Assembly: GCA_017432285.1 (NCBI GenBank)
Contig: JAFRJM010000042.1
Coordinates: forward strand, 1-64,000
DNA from: Oscillospiraceae bacterium
GTDB lineage: Bacteria; Bacillota; Clostridia; Oscillospirales; Ruminococcaceae
DNA: 64,000 bases
Direction: 5' to 3'
Numbering within the stretch: the stretch's first letter is position 1; every line of letters begins with the position of its first letter. Under the pieces are notes generated by a model, which made no database searches, was not told the origin of the DNA, and was given only the letters and a program-made list of their open reading frames with translations. A program made the position numbers and the translations under genes. Of this stretch, positions 1 to 8,242 are shown piece by piece.

Positions 1-162
1 TACTACGTAGCAAACACGCAAAGGAGTTGCTTCCGGTTCAGTATTGCCAGATGGCTGATCTCCACCCGAAGGTGCTGGTTCCGGCTGCTCGTTTCCGCCA
101 CCGCATGCTACTAAAGCAAGTGCGAGAATCAGAACGAGCAATAAGGAAATAAATTTCTTCAT
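1..162 (-). CDS. Secreted lipoprotein, probable transporter substrate-binding protein (5' part only)
   Basis: Only the first 54 codons are in the window and the gene runs off the left edge. The product starts with a lysine-rich n-region, a leucine-rich hydrophobic core and a lipobox ending in VAC, so it should be lipidated at Cys21 and anchored outside the membrane. A low-complexity Gly/Pro/Glu linker follows, typical of Clostridia ABC-transporter binding lipoproteins, and then LRVCYVV, which resembles the first beta strand of BMP-family or sugar-binding proteins. The substrate cannot be told. The ATG is preceded by GAGGTAG, and a strong promoter lies at 207-235. Lipoprotein call sure; binding-protein call is inference. 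Confidence 0.7.
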   Translation of the reverse strand, partial: MKKFISLLLVLILALALVACGGGNEQPEPAPSGGDQPSGNTEPEATPLRVCYVV

Positions 163-206
163 TGTACTACCTCACTTAAAAAAATATGGGATAAATCTCC
201 TCTATA

Positions 207-235
207 AAGATACTTCACCGTTGAAGTGTTGTCAA
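207..235 (-). promoter_or_regulatory. Sigma-A-type promoter with internal inverted repeat, for the lipoprotein gene
   Basis: On the minus strand TTGACA (230-235) and TATCTT (207-212) are separated by exactly 17 bases. The spacer holds a hyphenated palindrome, ACTTCA-N4-TGAAGT (212-227), which is a plausible repressor operator because it would block RNA polymerase directly. Confidence 0.65.
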
Positions 236-278
236 TCAATCCATCCTATTTGATACAGCATTGTCATATATTGAATGA

Positions 279-1187
279 TTACATTTCAGGCAAAGCCAAC
301 CGCAGGGCGTGTTCTATTATCTCTGCGACAAAATGGTTCTCATATATGATCTCTCCATCGTTGGAATAAGCAAATCCTTCCGGTGCGATTACTTCAACCT
401 TTTTTGCTCTTTTATAAGTTACCAGATTCTGAAACCTCTTATTATCCAGATGCTCTCCTTTTGTGTACGGTCCTATCAGGAAAGGAACACGTAATCTTGA
501 ACACGGTTTAAGAACGCATACTTCTATCCACCCATCGTCTATCACAGCTCTTGGAGCACATTTAAAAGACCCTCCTACATATTGTCCGTTACCCAGTGTG
601 CAGAACAGTCCTAATCCATCAGGATTCATAAGTTCCCCATCAGCATACACTTTAAATTCATTTCTCACGCTTGTAATAAGCGCCTTTATAATTCCTTCAG
701 TGTATGAGTTCTTGGATCCATGTCCCAGCTGCGCTCTGCGTTCCTGTACATGAATAGCTACAGTCGTATCAAATCCAAAATTCAATACATTTACGCAGTA
801 ATGGTCCCCAACTCTTATAGCATCCATATTCACGATTGGAGCTTCTACTATTCTCTTGATATCTAAAAAGCGTTCTGCACCACCAAACGTTTTAACGAAA
901 TCATTTCCGCTTCCGCATGGATAACAAGACACAATAGCATTTTTATATCCTATTGCACCATTGCACACTTCTGAAAAAGTACCATCGCCTCCGCATGCGA
1001 TAAACATCAGATCAACATCAGGAAAAGCCTCACACTGCTTCTTAACAAATTCTGTAGCGTCTTTCTCTCCCTTTGTTACATATAATTCGCAATCATCTGC
1101 AACAGACAACCCATCGATTTGTGTACGAAGCCTTGTTTCATTGCCGCCTTCCCCGGCCCTCGGATTTAAAATGAAAAAGTATTTCAT
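279..1187 (-). CDS. Diacylglycerol/lipid kinase family protein (YegS/DgkB type)
   Basis: 302 residues, the normal length for the soluble bacterial lipid kinase family. The N-terminal nucleotide-binding half has NPRAG (residues 8-12) and the signature CGGDGTFSEV (GGDGT at 66-70); CGSGNDF follows around residue 92 and the C-terminal beta-sandwich half is complete. Family members phosphorylate diacylglycerol or related lipids at the inner membrane face, recycling lipid from lipoteichoic acid synthesis. The exact lipid cannot be read from sequence. It is a single gene, with an extended -10 (TGATATAAT, -10 at 1262-1267) upstream on the same strand. Confidence 0.88.
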   Translation of the reverse strand: MKYFFILNPRAGEGGNETRLRTQIDGLSVADDCELYVTKGEKDATEFVKKQCEAFPDVDLMFIACGGDGTFSEVCNGAIGYKNAIVSCYPCGSGNDFVKTFGGAERFLDIKRIVEAPIVNMDAIRVGDHYCVNVLNFGFDTTVAIHVQERRAQLGHGSKNSYTEGIIKALITSVRNEFKVYADGELMNPDGLGLFCTLGNGQYVGGSFKCAPRAVIDDGWIEVCVLKPCSRLRVPFLIGPYTKGEHLDNKRFQNLVTYKRAKKVEVIAPEGFAYSNDGEIIYENHFVAEIIEHALRLALPEM

Positions 1188-1261
1188 TACCCTTTCCCCC
1201 TTGAAAAGTACATACCAATATTTAATTGCTAATACTTTACTGTTATGTGACTACCTATAAG

Positions 1262-1270
1262 ATTATATCA
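1262..1270 (-). promoter_or_regulatory. Possible extended -10 promoter of the lipid kinase gene
   Basis: Minus strand reads TGATATAAT, a perfect extended -10 element, about 75 bases before the lipid kinase ATG. No good -35 is visible 17 bases upstream, which an extended -10 promoter can tolerate. Confidence 0.4.
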
Positions 1271-1419
1271 TACAGTATTTATCTGCTTGTTACTCGTTCA
1301 TCGTTTATGCACTTTGCTAATTTTCCGCAATAATTTTCTTTGATTTTGTTAATTGACTTCTATATGTATTTACATCTACCCTATTTTTGTAAAACATTTT
1401 TAGAAATGAGGTGCTAAAT

Positions 1420-2130
1420 ATGTCTGAATTTAATGGAACTCCCCATAACAGCGCAAAGGTCGGTGAGATAGCAAAAACAGTTATCATGCCCGGTGATCCG
1501 CTCCGCGCAAAATTCATAGCGGAAAACTTCCTTGAAGATGTAAAAGAATTCAACCATGTCAGAGGTATGCTTGGCTTTACCGGTACATATAAAGGTGTTC
1601 CTGTATCTGTGATGGGTCATGGAATGGGTATCCCCTCAATAGGTATTTATTCTTATGAGCTTTACAATTTCTATGGTGTAGAGAATATTATCCGAGTCGG
1701 TTCATGCGGCGGTATGCTTCCGGAAATGGATCTTTATGATGTCGTTCTGGCAGATTCTGCATACAGCCCGTCATCTTTTGCAAAAGTTGCTTTCGGTTAC
1801 GACGGCGATCTCATGTATCCTTCAAAAGAACTGACTGATAAGCTTGCCGAAACAGCCGAAAAACAAGGAAGACACATCTTCCGCGGCATCGTATACAGCA
1901 GCGACTGCTTTTATTCTGATCCTTCTCTACAGAGAACTCCTCCATATGATCTTATCGCCGTAGAGATGGAGAGTTTCGGTCTGTTCGCTAATGCCAAATA
2001 TTTGGGAAAGAACGCTGCATGTCTTTTGACGATTTCTGATAAGGAAGGTGCAGAAACCACTCCTGAAGAAAGACAGACTGCATTTAAAGCTATGATGGAG
2101 ATCGCATTAGACACTGCTGTTACCCTGTAG
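1420..2130 (+). CDS. deoD: Purine-nucleoside phosphorylase, DeoD type
   Basis: 236 residues. It cleaves purine (deoxy)nucleosides with phosphate to free base and (deoxy)ribose-1-phosphate for cytoplasmic salvage. Family hallmarks are the phosphate loop MPGDPLRAK, the signature GHGMGIPSIGIYSYEL, RVGSCGG, VEMES for ribose binding, and TISD near the C terminus with the catalytic Asp. The ATG at 1420 is preferred over the in-frame GTG at 1411 because the GTG lies inside the Shine-Dalgarno GAGGTG (1408-1413), six bases before the ATG. It is a single gene, convergent with the next and separated from it by a bidirectional terminator. Confidence 0.95.
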   Translation: MSEFNGTPHNSAKVGEIAKTVIMPGDPLRAKFIAENFLEDVKEFNHVRGMLGFTGTYKGVPVSVMGHGMGIPSIGIYSYELYNFYGVENIIRVGSCGGMLPEMDLYDVVLADSAYSPSSFAKVAFGYDGDLMYPSKELTDKLAETAEKQGRHIFRGIVYSSDCFYSDPSLQRTPPYDLIAVEMESFGLFANAKYLGKNAACLLTISDKEGAETTPEERQTAFKAMMEIALDTAVTL

Positions 2131-2164
2131 AATCTCAAAAAGGCATACGAATATATAACCAAAG

Positions 2165-2207
2165 AAAAAGATGAGAGAATCTGTATGTAAGATTCCCTCA
2201 TCTTTTT
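2165..2207. terminator. Bidirectional rho-independent terminator
   Basis: AAAAGATGAGAGAATC pairs with GATTCCCTCATCTTTT across a loop of about eight bases, with one G-U-type mismatch position. A-runs flank one side and T-runs the other, so it serves both deoD (+) and the convergent gene at 2223 (-). Confidence 0.85.
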
Positions 2208-2222
2208 AATGATTAAAAAGAA

Positions 2223-4091
2223 TTAATTAAACCCTATAATTCCGTTCAAATTATCAAGCCTATCTTCCTGTCTGTAAAGCCAGGCGCTCTTGTCCTCATT
2301 ATAAGCAATTACATAGGAATTGTTGCCATTTGGATCCACAGTATCGATAACATCAACAATACCATTCTGGAAAGAACCAGTATATATGTCATCATCATCT
2401 GTATAATCCCATGTTACAGTTCCGTTATAAAGACCATTGACTACTGTGGAATTGACATACCACTCAATATTATCTGACATTGTGCGAATCGATTTATAAT
2501 GCTCTCTCGCTTGTCCGTTAGGAACGTCTCCCGACCACTCGCCTTCCATACCATATTCCGTCATATTGCCATATCCTTGTGAGATATAGGCATACCACTC
2601 GCCGTGCCCTTGACGGATATTTCCATCATATTCGCCGATATAGAATGCATACGTGCCATCCAGATCATAGAAACCTAGTTTATCATATTCGCATCCTTCC
2701 ACATCGAATATGACAGGCAGTTCACCGCCTGCCTCAATATACTTATCCATGAAGGACTTTCCCTTATTTGTAAATGCTAGTATGGTGATCTCAAGCATAT
2801 CCGTCTTAAGACTGTCAGCAATATATTGTGCGGCATCAGCACCTTCTTCCATCAGCTTGGCTGTCTCAATAATAACGTCCAAATTGCTTCGAGTGCTTGA
2901 CATATCATATCCGGCTCCGGCTGCTTTAGCATAAATCTGCTCTGCGGTTTCAATATCGCCAGCAGAAGCTGTATTCAGACACCAATCACTATAAACAGCA
3001 GTAATATAAGCATCACAAGTATCTGTTTCAGCAGGGCAATAATCTTTTGCCATTTCGTAATATCCAATACAAGTATCGTAATCATCGTTATCATAAGCTT
3101 GCATTGCTAAAGCATCATAACACTGGAAAATATCTTCTTGAGCAACCTCATCATCAGGTTTTATCTCATATGCTTTTTGGAACTCGTCCAAAGCGGTGAA
3201 ATAATCTCCACTCGCATAAGCTGTTTCTCCTGCAGTCATAGCTTTATCGAATTTAACTGAAGGCGAATTCTGGTACACAAAATATCCAATAATAGCTGCT
3301 AAAACAAGCAACACCGCAATAATTATTGGCAATTTCGATTTTTTCCTTTTTTTAACAGAAGGAGGATTCTGACCAGCTTGGACAGATAAAGGCGTGGTTG
3401 CTGCAGGCTGAGCATATTCAGGAGGAGAAACGTTTAATTGCTCCTGAACATATGCCGGCTGATCTGCTGAAGTCCTATAAGCAGCAGGTATCTGAACAGG
3501 AGGCTGCAAATCAGTCTCTTCAGATTGTTCTTGAACGTCGATCACTTCTGAATTATCAATATTTTCCAATTGCTCAATACTATCATCTGGTTCAGTATCT
3601 ACAGTGACACCTCCATAACTGACTATACCAGGAATGGTGTTCTCAAGAACAGCTACCAGTTCAGAATTATCCTGTATCTGAGCCTCAACATAATTAGTAT
3701 TGCTCTCATTTACTTCCGCTTCACATTTTTCATTTACTTCTGTTACCCCTGATTCTTTAATTGAATCGGAAAGTGATTCGGTATTATCAGGAAGCAGATT
3801 CTCAGCCTCATCTGCAATAACTTCCACGTTCTCTGTTAATTCTGTTTCCTCAATTTTTGTAGGTTCATCAAGTGATTCAGGACTCGGTTCAGTTTCATTA
3901 ATTTGTTCATAAACTTCTTCAGCAATAATTTCCGCTTGAGTAACGTCTCGATAATCCGGGACACTTATTGTACCTTCCTCTATTTCAGGAATGCTAACTA
4001 TATTGTCCGGTACTTTTACCGGTGTACCGCAGTTTGGGCAAAACTTCGCCTCAGGCATAAGTTCTTTTCCACAGTTGCTACAAAACATCAT
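2223..4091 (-). CDS. Membrane protein with zinc ribbon, TPR and MORN repeats
   Basis: 622 residues. Order: N-terminal zinc ribbon (CSNCG at 4-8, CPNCG at 18-22); a long acidic, Glu/Asp/Ser-rich linker (about 30-250); a basic stop KKRKKSK; one membrane helix (about 254-274); a TPR-like helical region with Tyr/Ala pairs (about 280-430); and a C-terminal part with MORN-like units (YIGEYDGNIRQGHGEW near 484, EGEWSGDVPNGQ near 516, YTGSFQNG near 570). Topology suggests a cytoplasmic zinc ribbon and extracytoplasmic TPR/MORN part. Function is unknown; the layout suggests a scaffold. Two in-frame ATGs (4091, 4088) share the GGAGG at 4095-4099 and the second has the better spacing. Confidence 0.75.
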   Translation of the reverse strand: MMFCSNCGKELMPEAKFCPNCGTPVKVPDNIVSIPEIEEGTISVPDYRDVTQAEIIAEEVYEQINETEPSPESLDEPTKIEETELTENVEVIADEAENLLPDNTESLSDSIKESGVTEVNEKCEAEVNESNTNYVEAQIQDNSELVAVLENTIPGIVSYGGVTVDTEPDDSIEQLENIDNSEVIDVQEQSEETDLQPPVQIPAAYRTSADQPAYVQEQLNVSPPEYAQPAATTPLSVQAGQNPPSVKKRKKSKLPIIIAVLLVLAAIIGYFVYQNSPSVKFDKAMTAGETAYASGDYFTALDEFQKAYEIKPDDEVAQEDIFQCYDALAMQAYDNDDYDTCIGYYEMAKDYCPAETDTCDAYITAVYSDWCLNTASAGDIETAEQIYAKAAGAGYDMSSTRSNLDVIIETAKLMEEGADAAQYIADSLKTDMLEITILAFTNKGKSFMDKYIEAGGELPVIFDVEGCEYDKLGFYDLDGTYAFYIGEYDGNIRQGHGEWYAYISQGYGNMTEYGMEGEWSGDVPNGQAREHYKSIRTMSDNIEWYVNSTVVNGLYNGTVTWDYTDDDDIYTGSFQNGIVDVIDTVDPNGNNSYVIAYNEDKSAWLYRQEDRLDNLNGIIGFN

Positions 4092-4122
4092 TAACCTCCA
4101 TTATTTAAGACATAACACTAAC

Positions 4123-4151
4123 CTTATATCATAATAGCGAACTGTATACAA
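4123..4151 (-). promoter_or_regulatory. Promoter of the zinc-ribbon membrane protein gene
   Basis: Minus strand: TTGTAT (4146-4151), 17-base spacer, TATAAG (4123-4128), with TGA just before the -10 (extended -10). It sits directly after the stop codon of the upstream phosphodiesterase gene. Confidence 0.6.
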
Positions 4152-4637
4152 CTAATCGTTGTTCGTATATGTAGTAAGATTCGCTATAAAAACACCGCCA
4201 TCATCCAGATCCAATACTGCATACCTAGGACCTCTGTAATCCATGATTGCGCCGGGATTCAGCACCCATATGCCGTCGATCTTATCGCAGTATGCAGAAT
4301 GAGTATGTCCATAGAGCACTGCATTGCAGTTTCTTTTTCTTGCTTCATCAAGAATATATTGGTATGTTGCTTTAATTGCGAACTTGTGACCATGAGCAAG
4401 CAGGAATCTCCATTCCCCTACAATTAGTTCCTGAACTTCCGGAAGATTCGTAAAACGGTCACAATTCCCACTGACCCCAATCATTGCCCAATCTTCATGG
4501 TGAGACTGAATATACTCATAGTCTCCTGCCCCATCACCGAGAAACACATACCTTTCTGCTTCAGGATGCATTTTACAGATATTCTCAAAAGCTTTTGTCT
4601 TACCGTGAGAGTCAGACATAACAATTATTCTTCTCAT
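4152..4637 (-). CDS. Metallophosphoesterase, YfcE/MJ0936 phosphodiesterase family
   Basis: 161 residues, family length. The two-metal motifs are all present in order: SDSHG (8-12), FLGDG, GNCD, LAHGH and YGHTHS. Such enzymes hydrolyse phosphodiesters such as bis-pNPP or cyclic nucleotides in vitro; the cell substrate is unknown. Its start overlaps the rsmI stop by four bases (ATGA), implying translational coupling, and it ends the holB-side operon. Confidence 0.88.
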   Translation of the reverse strand: MRRIIVMSDSHGKTKAFENICKMHPEAERYVFLGDGAGDYEYIQSHHEDWAMIGVSGNCDRFTNLPEVQELIVGEWRFLLAHGHKFAIKATYQYILDEARKRNCNAVLYGHTHSAYCDKIDGIWVLNPGAIMDYRGPRYAVLDLDDGGVFIANLTTYTNND

Positions 4638-5479
4638 TTTCTTTTCTCCAAAGCTGCTTTATATAGAACACTCTTTGAAAAACCAGTCGACTTAGCAACG
4701 ATTTTAGATGCTTCTGACAAGGATAGACCACTCTCACACATAGAAAGAGCATAATCCACAGCTTCTTCAAAAGAATTCTCAGAAATGTGTTGTTCTTTAG
4801 CACCTTCGACAACAAGGACAAATTCTCCTTTAGGGGGAACTTCTTTAAAATGCTCTACTGCCTCACTGATCGTTGTTCGCCATATCTCTTCGTGTATTTT
4901 TGTCATTTCACGGCAGATGGTGATTTTTCTGTCACCTAGTACTTCCAGAAAATCATCCAGAGTTCGTTGCAATTTATGTGGTGCTTCATAGAAAACCAAT
5001 GTGCGCTTTTCGTTTCGTATCTCTTCAAGCCTGTTTTTTCTTCCTCCTTTAGGTGTAGGAAGGAAGCCTTCAAAACAGAAACGTTCACAATGCAATCCGC
5101 ATACAGAAAGTGCTGAAACTATAGCAGATGGTCCTGAAATAGGTACAACGACAATGCACTCGTCCAAAGCTCTTGATACAAGCACACCACCTGGATCACT
5201 TATGACAGGCGTTCCGGCATCAGAACAAAAAGCGCAGTTCTCGCCCATCTTGATCCTGGATATTATCTGTTCGGCTCTTTCTATTTCGTTGTATTTCTGG
5301 CAACTTACCAAATGTTTTTTTATTTGGAAATGATTAAGAAGCTTACCTGTGACCCTAGTATCTTCTGCTGCGACAAAGTCAACAGACTGCAAAGTCTCGA
5401 TCGCTCTCGGAGATAGATCTCCGAGATTACCAATAGGTGTAGCCACAATATATAGCTTTCCGCTTTCGTTCATAATCAT
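4634..5479 (-). CDS. rsmI: 16S rRNA (cytidine(1402)-2'-O)-methyltransferase
   Basis: 281 residues. It methylates the ribose of C1402 in the decoding centre using SAM. The tetrapyrrole-methylase fold begins with LYIVATPIGNLGDLSPRA, and AAEDTR, CSDAGTPVISDPG and ISGPSA motifs follow, all diagnostic of RsmI. The one-base gap to the upstream trmNF and the four-base overlap with the downstream gene place it in an operon matching the yabB-rsmI order of other Firmicutes. ATG at 5479 has AAAGG four bases upstream; a second ATG at 5473 would be ten bases away and is also possible. Confidence 0.95.
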   Translation of the reverse strand: MIMNESGKLYIVATPIGNLGDLSPRAIETLQSVDFVAAEDTRVTGKLLNHFQIKKHLVSCQKYNEIERAEQIISRIKMGENCAFCSDAGTPVISDPGGVLVSRALDECIVVVPISGPSAIVSALSVCGLHCERFCFEGFLPTPKGGRKNRLEEIRNEKRTLVFYEAPHKLQRTLDDFLEVLGDRKITICREMTKIHEEIWRTTISEAVEHFKEVPPKGEFVLVVEGAKEQHISENSFEEAVDYALSMCESGLSLSEASKIVAKSTGFSKSVLYKAALEKRK

Positions 5480-5480
5480 T

Positions 5481-6176
5481 TTACCTTTCGCAAAGAGAAC
5501 TCATTTCATCCGTATAGACTCCGGATTGATCCTGTACGATAAAATCCGGCATAACAGTTAGCCCTTTTCCTCCAAGATAAACAGCATCTATCAGTACTAA
5601 AAAAGGTGCACTTGTTGACGTGTGTCTGCAGAAACGGATCCTTTTAATCTCAAACTTGTAATCGTTCAAAGTGGTTATTATTTCTATAAGTCTTGATGGC
5701 GTATGGCATAAATAAAAATGCCCCTTTTGCCTGATGGCTTTAGATACGGCTCCGCATAAAACATCAAGTGTCAAACTGCCCTCATGACGAATCGCTTTCA
5801 GATTCTCATCCTTGCTAACAGATCTTTCAGCGAAAAAGGGTGGGTTGCATAAAACTGCATCATATTTTCTTGATGAACGGAAATCCTCAACAGAAGTACA
5901 AACACATTCAATATTCTGCAATCTGTTCTGCTTTATAGTCTCCTGAGCAACTTCTAAAACATTTTGACGCCTGTCAAGAAGCGTTATCCTGCCATAAAGG
6001 CCATTGTTAACACACCAAAAAGAAGCTGCCCCATTACCTGAGCACAATTCAAGCAGAGACTTTTTACCATTCAATGCTGAAAAAGAACCTAAAAGCCATG
6101 GTACGATAGACGGTTTCTCAAGATCTTCCGCATATAAAGTCAAGCCATTTTTAAGTTTTGTGTTAATCAGTTCCAT
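5481..6176 (-). CDS. trmNF: tRNA1(Val) (adenine-N6)-methyltransferase family protein (YabB/TrmN6-like)
   Basis: 231 residues. SAM-dependent Rossmann methyltransferase: ELCSGNGAASF is motif I (about 43-53), and LCNPPFF is the N6-adenine NPPF motif. Homologues modify A37 of tRNA1(Val) in Escherichia coli; in Firmicutes the target is inferred. It lies between the ferredoxin gene and rsmI, as yabB does near rsmI in Bacillus. No clear purine-rich Shine-Dalgarno was found before the ATG. Confidence 0.82.
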   Translation of the reverse strand: MELINTKLKNGLTLYAEDLEKPSIVPWLLGSFSALNGKKSLLELCSGNGAASFWCVNNGLYGRITLLDRRQNVLEVAQETIKQNRLQNIECVCTSVEDFRSSRKYDAVLCNPPFFAERSVSKDENLKAIRHEGSLTLDVLCGAVSKAIRQKGHFYLCHTPSRLIEIITTLNDYKFEIKRIRFCRHTSTSAPFLVLIDAVYLGGKGLTVMPDFIVQDQSGVYTDEMSSLCER

Positions 6177-6189
6177 GAATTAAATTATA

Positions 6190-6222
6190 CAAAAAAATGA
6201 GGCGGGTACATAGGTACCCGCC
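6190..6222 (-). terminator. Rho-independent terminator of the ferredoxin gene
   Basis: A perfect stem, GGCGGGTAC-N4-GTACCCGCC (6201-6222), is followed on the minus strand by TCATTTTTTTG. It lies between the ferredoxin stop and the trmNF ATG, so trmNF needs readthrough or its own promoter. Confidence 0.85.
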
Positions 6223-6238
6223 AAACAATAATCTTAAA

Positions 6239-6409
6239 TTATTCTTCTGAAATTGCAGAAACAGGGCAAGTTGCTTCGCAAGCGCCACACATAACGCAAA
6301 CATCAGGATCAATGACACGCCTGTCTTCACCCTCAGAAATAGCGCCTACCGGGCATCCAGCTTCACATGCACCACAGTTGATGCAATCTTCACCTACTAC
6401 ATATGCCAT
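6239..6409 (-). CDS. 2[4Fe-4S] bacterial ferredoxin
   Basis: 56 residues, the classic clostridial length. Two cysteine motifs, CINCGACEAGCP and CVMCGACEATCP, each supply the CxxCxxCxxxCP pattern for one 4Fe-4S cluster. It is a low-potential electron carrier for enzymes such as pyruvate:ferredoxin oxidoreductase or hydrogenase. Translation starts at ATG with AGGAGGT seven bases upstream. It has its own promoter (6444-6471) and terminator (6190-6222), so it is probably monocistronic and abundant. Confidence 0.95.
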   Translation of the reverse strand: MAYVVGEDCINCGACEAGCPVGAISEGEDRRVIDPDVCVMCGACEATCPVSAISEE

Positions 6410-6443
6410 TATAAATACCTCCTAGCCAAACATTGCAGTAACT

Positions 6444-6471
6444 ATATTATCACAGAAACTGTATTTTTCAA
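6444..6471 (-). promoter_or_regulatory. Promoter of the ferredoxin gene
   Basis: Minus strand: TTGAAA (6466-6471), 16-base spacer ending in TGA, TAATAT (6444-6449). It lies between the ricT stop and the ferredoxin Shine-Dalgarno. Confidence 0.65.
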
Positions 6472-6474
6472 GTA

Positions 6475-7344
6475 CTATTCAGTTTCTTCCTGAGAATGGG
6501 CTTTTTGAGCTTCATATATACCCTTTCTAGCTCTTCCTCCGGCTATTTTAGTGACATCATCACTCTGAAACGTCTTAACAGCTTCCGTCTCATCCATTTT
6601 TACTTTTACATTGGATAAGAGAATATTGGATTCAATAACTGTACCTCTTCCATCTGGCGTAGAAACATATGAACCTACTCCCGGAGTAAACTTTGATAGC
6701 TCCTCATAAAGATCCTGCTCATATTTCAGACAACACATCAGTCTGCCGCAGGCACCTGATATTTTGGTCGGAGATAAAGATTTTCCCTGCTCCTTTGCCA
6801 TCTTGATCGTTACAGACTGGAAATCAGGTAAAAACCTCGAACAACAGAAAGGCTGACCGCAGACACCGATTCCGCCCATCATTCTGCTTTCATCTCTTAC
6901 ACCAATCTGTCTCAACTCGATCCTGATGTGGAAGATAGCAGCGAGATCTTTGACCAGTTCTCTGAAATCCACGCGATCATCTGACGTAAAATAAAATGTA
7001 ATTTTCTTGCCATCAAACGTGAACTGAGCATCAACCAAGTTCATATCCAACTGATGTTCTTCAACTTTTTCCTTACATATCTGAAGAGCTTCTTTTTCTT
7101 TAGATGCATTTTCCTCAGCAACTCTGATATCTTCTTCTGTAGCTTTGCGAAGAATCGGTTTAAGTGTATCCTTGAGCGCTTCATCGCTGACAATGGTTGG
7201 AGCGAAAGAAACATCTCCCATTTCCATGCCACGTGCAGTCTCAACGATTACTTTCTCACCTTTTTTATAATCTTCGGTTCCCGGATCGAAATAATAGCTT
7301 TTCCCTGCTCCGCGGAAACGAATACCAACTACTCTTGTTCCCAT
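6475..7344 (-). CDS. ricT: PSP1-domain protein RicT (YaaT)
   Basis: 289 residues from the ATG at 7344. An N-terminal region starting RVVGIRFRGAGKSYYFDPG leads into the PSP1 domain with the conserved CGQPFCC and CGRLMCC cysteine clusters near residues 170 and 210. In Bacillus subtilis RicT forms the RicA-RicF-RicT (Y) complex that carries Fe-S clusters and assists RNase Y mRNA maturation, sporulation and biofilm formation. Next to holB as in Bacillus. An upstream in-frame GTG at 7365 would overlap the holB end; the ATG seven bases after the holB stop is preferred. Confidence 0.92.
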   Translation of the reverse strand: MGTRVVGIRFRGAGKSYYFDPGTEDYKKGEKVIVETARGMEMGDVSFAPTIVSDEALKDTLKPILRKATEEDIRVAEENASKEKEALQICKEKVEEHQLDMNLVDAQFTFDGKKITFYFTSDDRVDFRELVKDLAAIFHIRIELRQIGVRDESRMMGGIGVCGQPFCCSRFLPDFQSVTIKMAKEQGKSLSPTKISGACGRLMCCLKYEQDLYEELSKFTPGVGSYVSTPDGRGTVIESNILLSNVKVKMDETEAVKTFQSDDVTKIAGGRARKGIYEAQKAHSQEETE

Positions 7345-7351
7345 ATATATT

Positions 7352-8242
7352 TTACCTATTACCACCTAATTTATATGCAAGTCGAGTCTCGACTAATTTA
7401 ATATTTGTATATTTTCCTGCTTCTTCAAACGCTTCACTTACTTCAGTCAGGATCTTATCTGACGAAGAGTAATCCTCTCTTAGTTTTGTCCGATTTCCTT
7501 TAAACCAAAGAATAGAAGAATTAAGCAAAATCCTCAGATCATCTCTGTTTTCTGCTTCTGATAGCCACTTCATCATACCATATCTATTGTGAAGTAAAGC
7601 TGCTTTACAGAACTCTCTCCCAGCGACAGACATTGAAGCATAATTGCCGTCAGTCAAAGCCCTTAAAGATAACCCAATATTTCCGTCATATAACTGCGCA
7701 ATCTCTATTGCTTTATCTTTTGTGCATTCTGGTATACGGCGCATCACTTCAGATACACACAATTCAATACCAGGGCTATGTATCCTGTATATAACTGAAC
7801 GTGAGATAAGTGTTGGAAGCAGATCAGAATCCTGATTCACTGTCATAATAAATATGACGCCTCTGGGCGGTTCCTCAAGCATTTTCAGCAAAGCGTTAGA
7901 AGAACTCTGGTTGAGCATTTGCGCATTCTTAATCAGAATGACTCTTCTTCCGTCAGTAGTGACCGCAGCTTTATTTGCTTCAAATAGAGCATCTCTTACT
8001 GACTGAACAGATATCTCACCCGATGATCCGCTTCCTTCAACACATATACAATCCGGGTGGATGCCTCTCATCACTAATCCGTTATCATCTTTAAGATACT
8101 CCGCAGCCAAAAGATTAGCAAAAAATCCACATCCGTTTCCGTCTTCTCCCTGCAGGACGATACCATGAGGAAGACGATCAGACTCAATGAGACTTTTCAC
8201 CTCATCCTTAAGCCGTTCATTTCCTAAATAAGACTCAAACAC
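7352..8242 (-). CDS. holB: DNA polymerase III, delta' subunit
   Basis: 296 residues from a GTG at 8242. Clamp-loader AAA+ fold: GNERLKDEVKSLIESDRLPHG opens the domain, the P-loop is degenerate (GEDGNGCGF, with Cys where ATPases have Lys) as expected for the non-hydrolysing delta' subunit, and NALLKMLEEPPRGVIFI plus a sensor-like SRS motif follow. The GTG start is chosen because AAGAGG lies nine bases upstream and homology begins there; the frame stays open 50 codons further up but that part has no family resemblance. Confidence 0.92.
   Translation of the reverse strand: MFESYLGNERLKDEVKSLIESDRLPHGIVLQGEDGNGCGFFANLLAAEYLKDDNGLVMRGIHPDCICVEGSGSSGEISVQSVRDALFEANKAAVTTDGRRVILIKNAQMLNQSSSNALLKMLEEPPRGVIFIMTVNQDSDLLPTLISRSVIYRIHSPGIELCVSEVMRRIPECTKDKAIEIAQLYDGNIGLSLRALTDGNYASMSVAGREFCKAALLHNRYGMMKWLSEAENRDDLRILLNSSILWFKGNRTKLREDYSSSDKILTEVSEAFEEAGKYTNIKLVETRLAYKLGGNR

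Noticed and set aside
3700-3912. Serine-rich open frames on the plus strand opposite the acidic linker of the zinc-ribbon protein
   Set aside because: They mirror Glu/Asp/Ser codons of the real gene and lack start signals.
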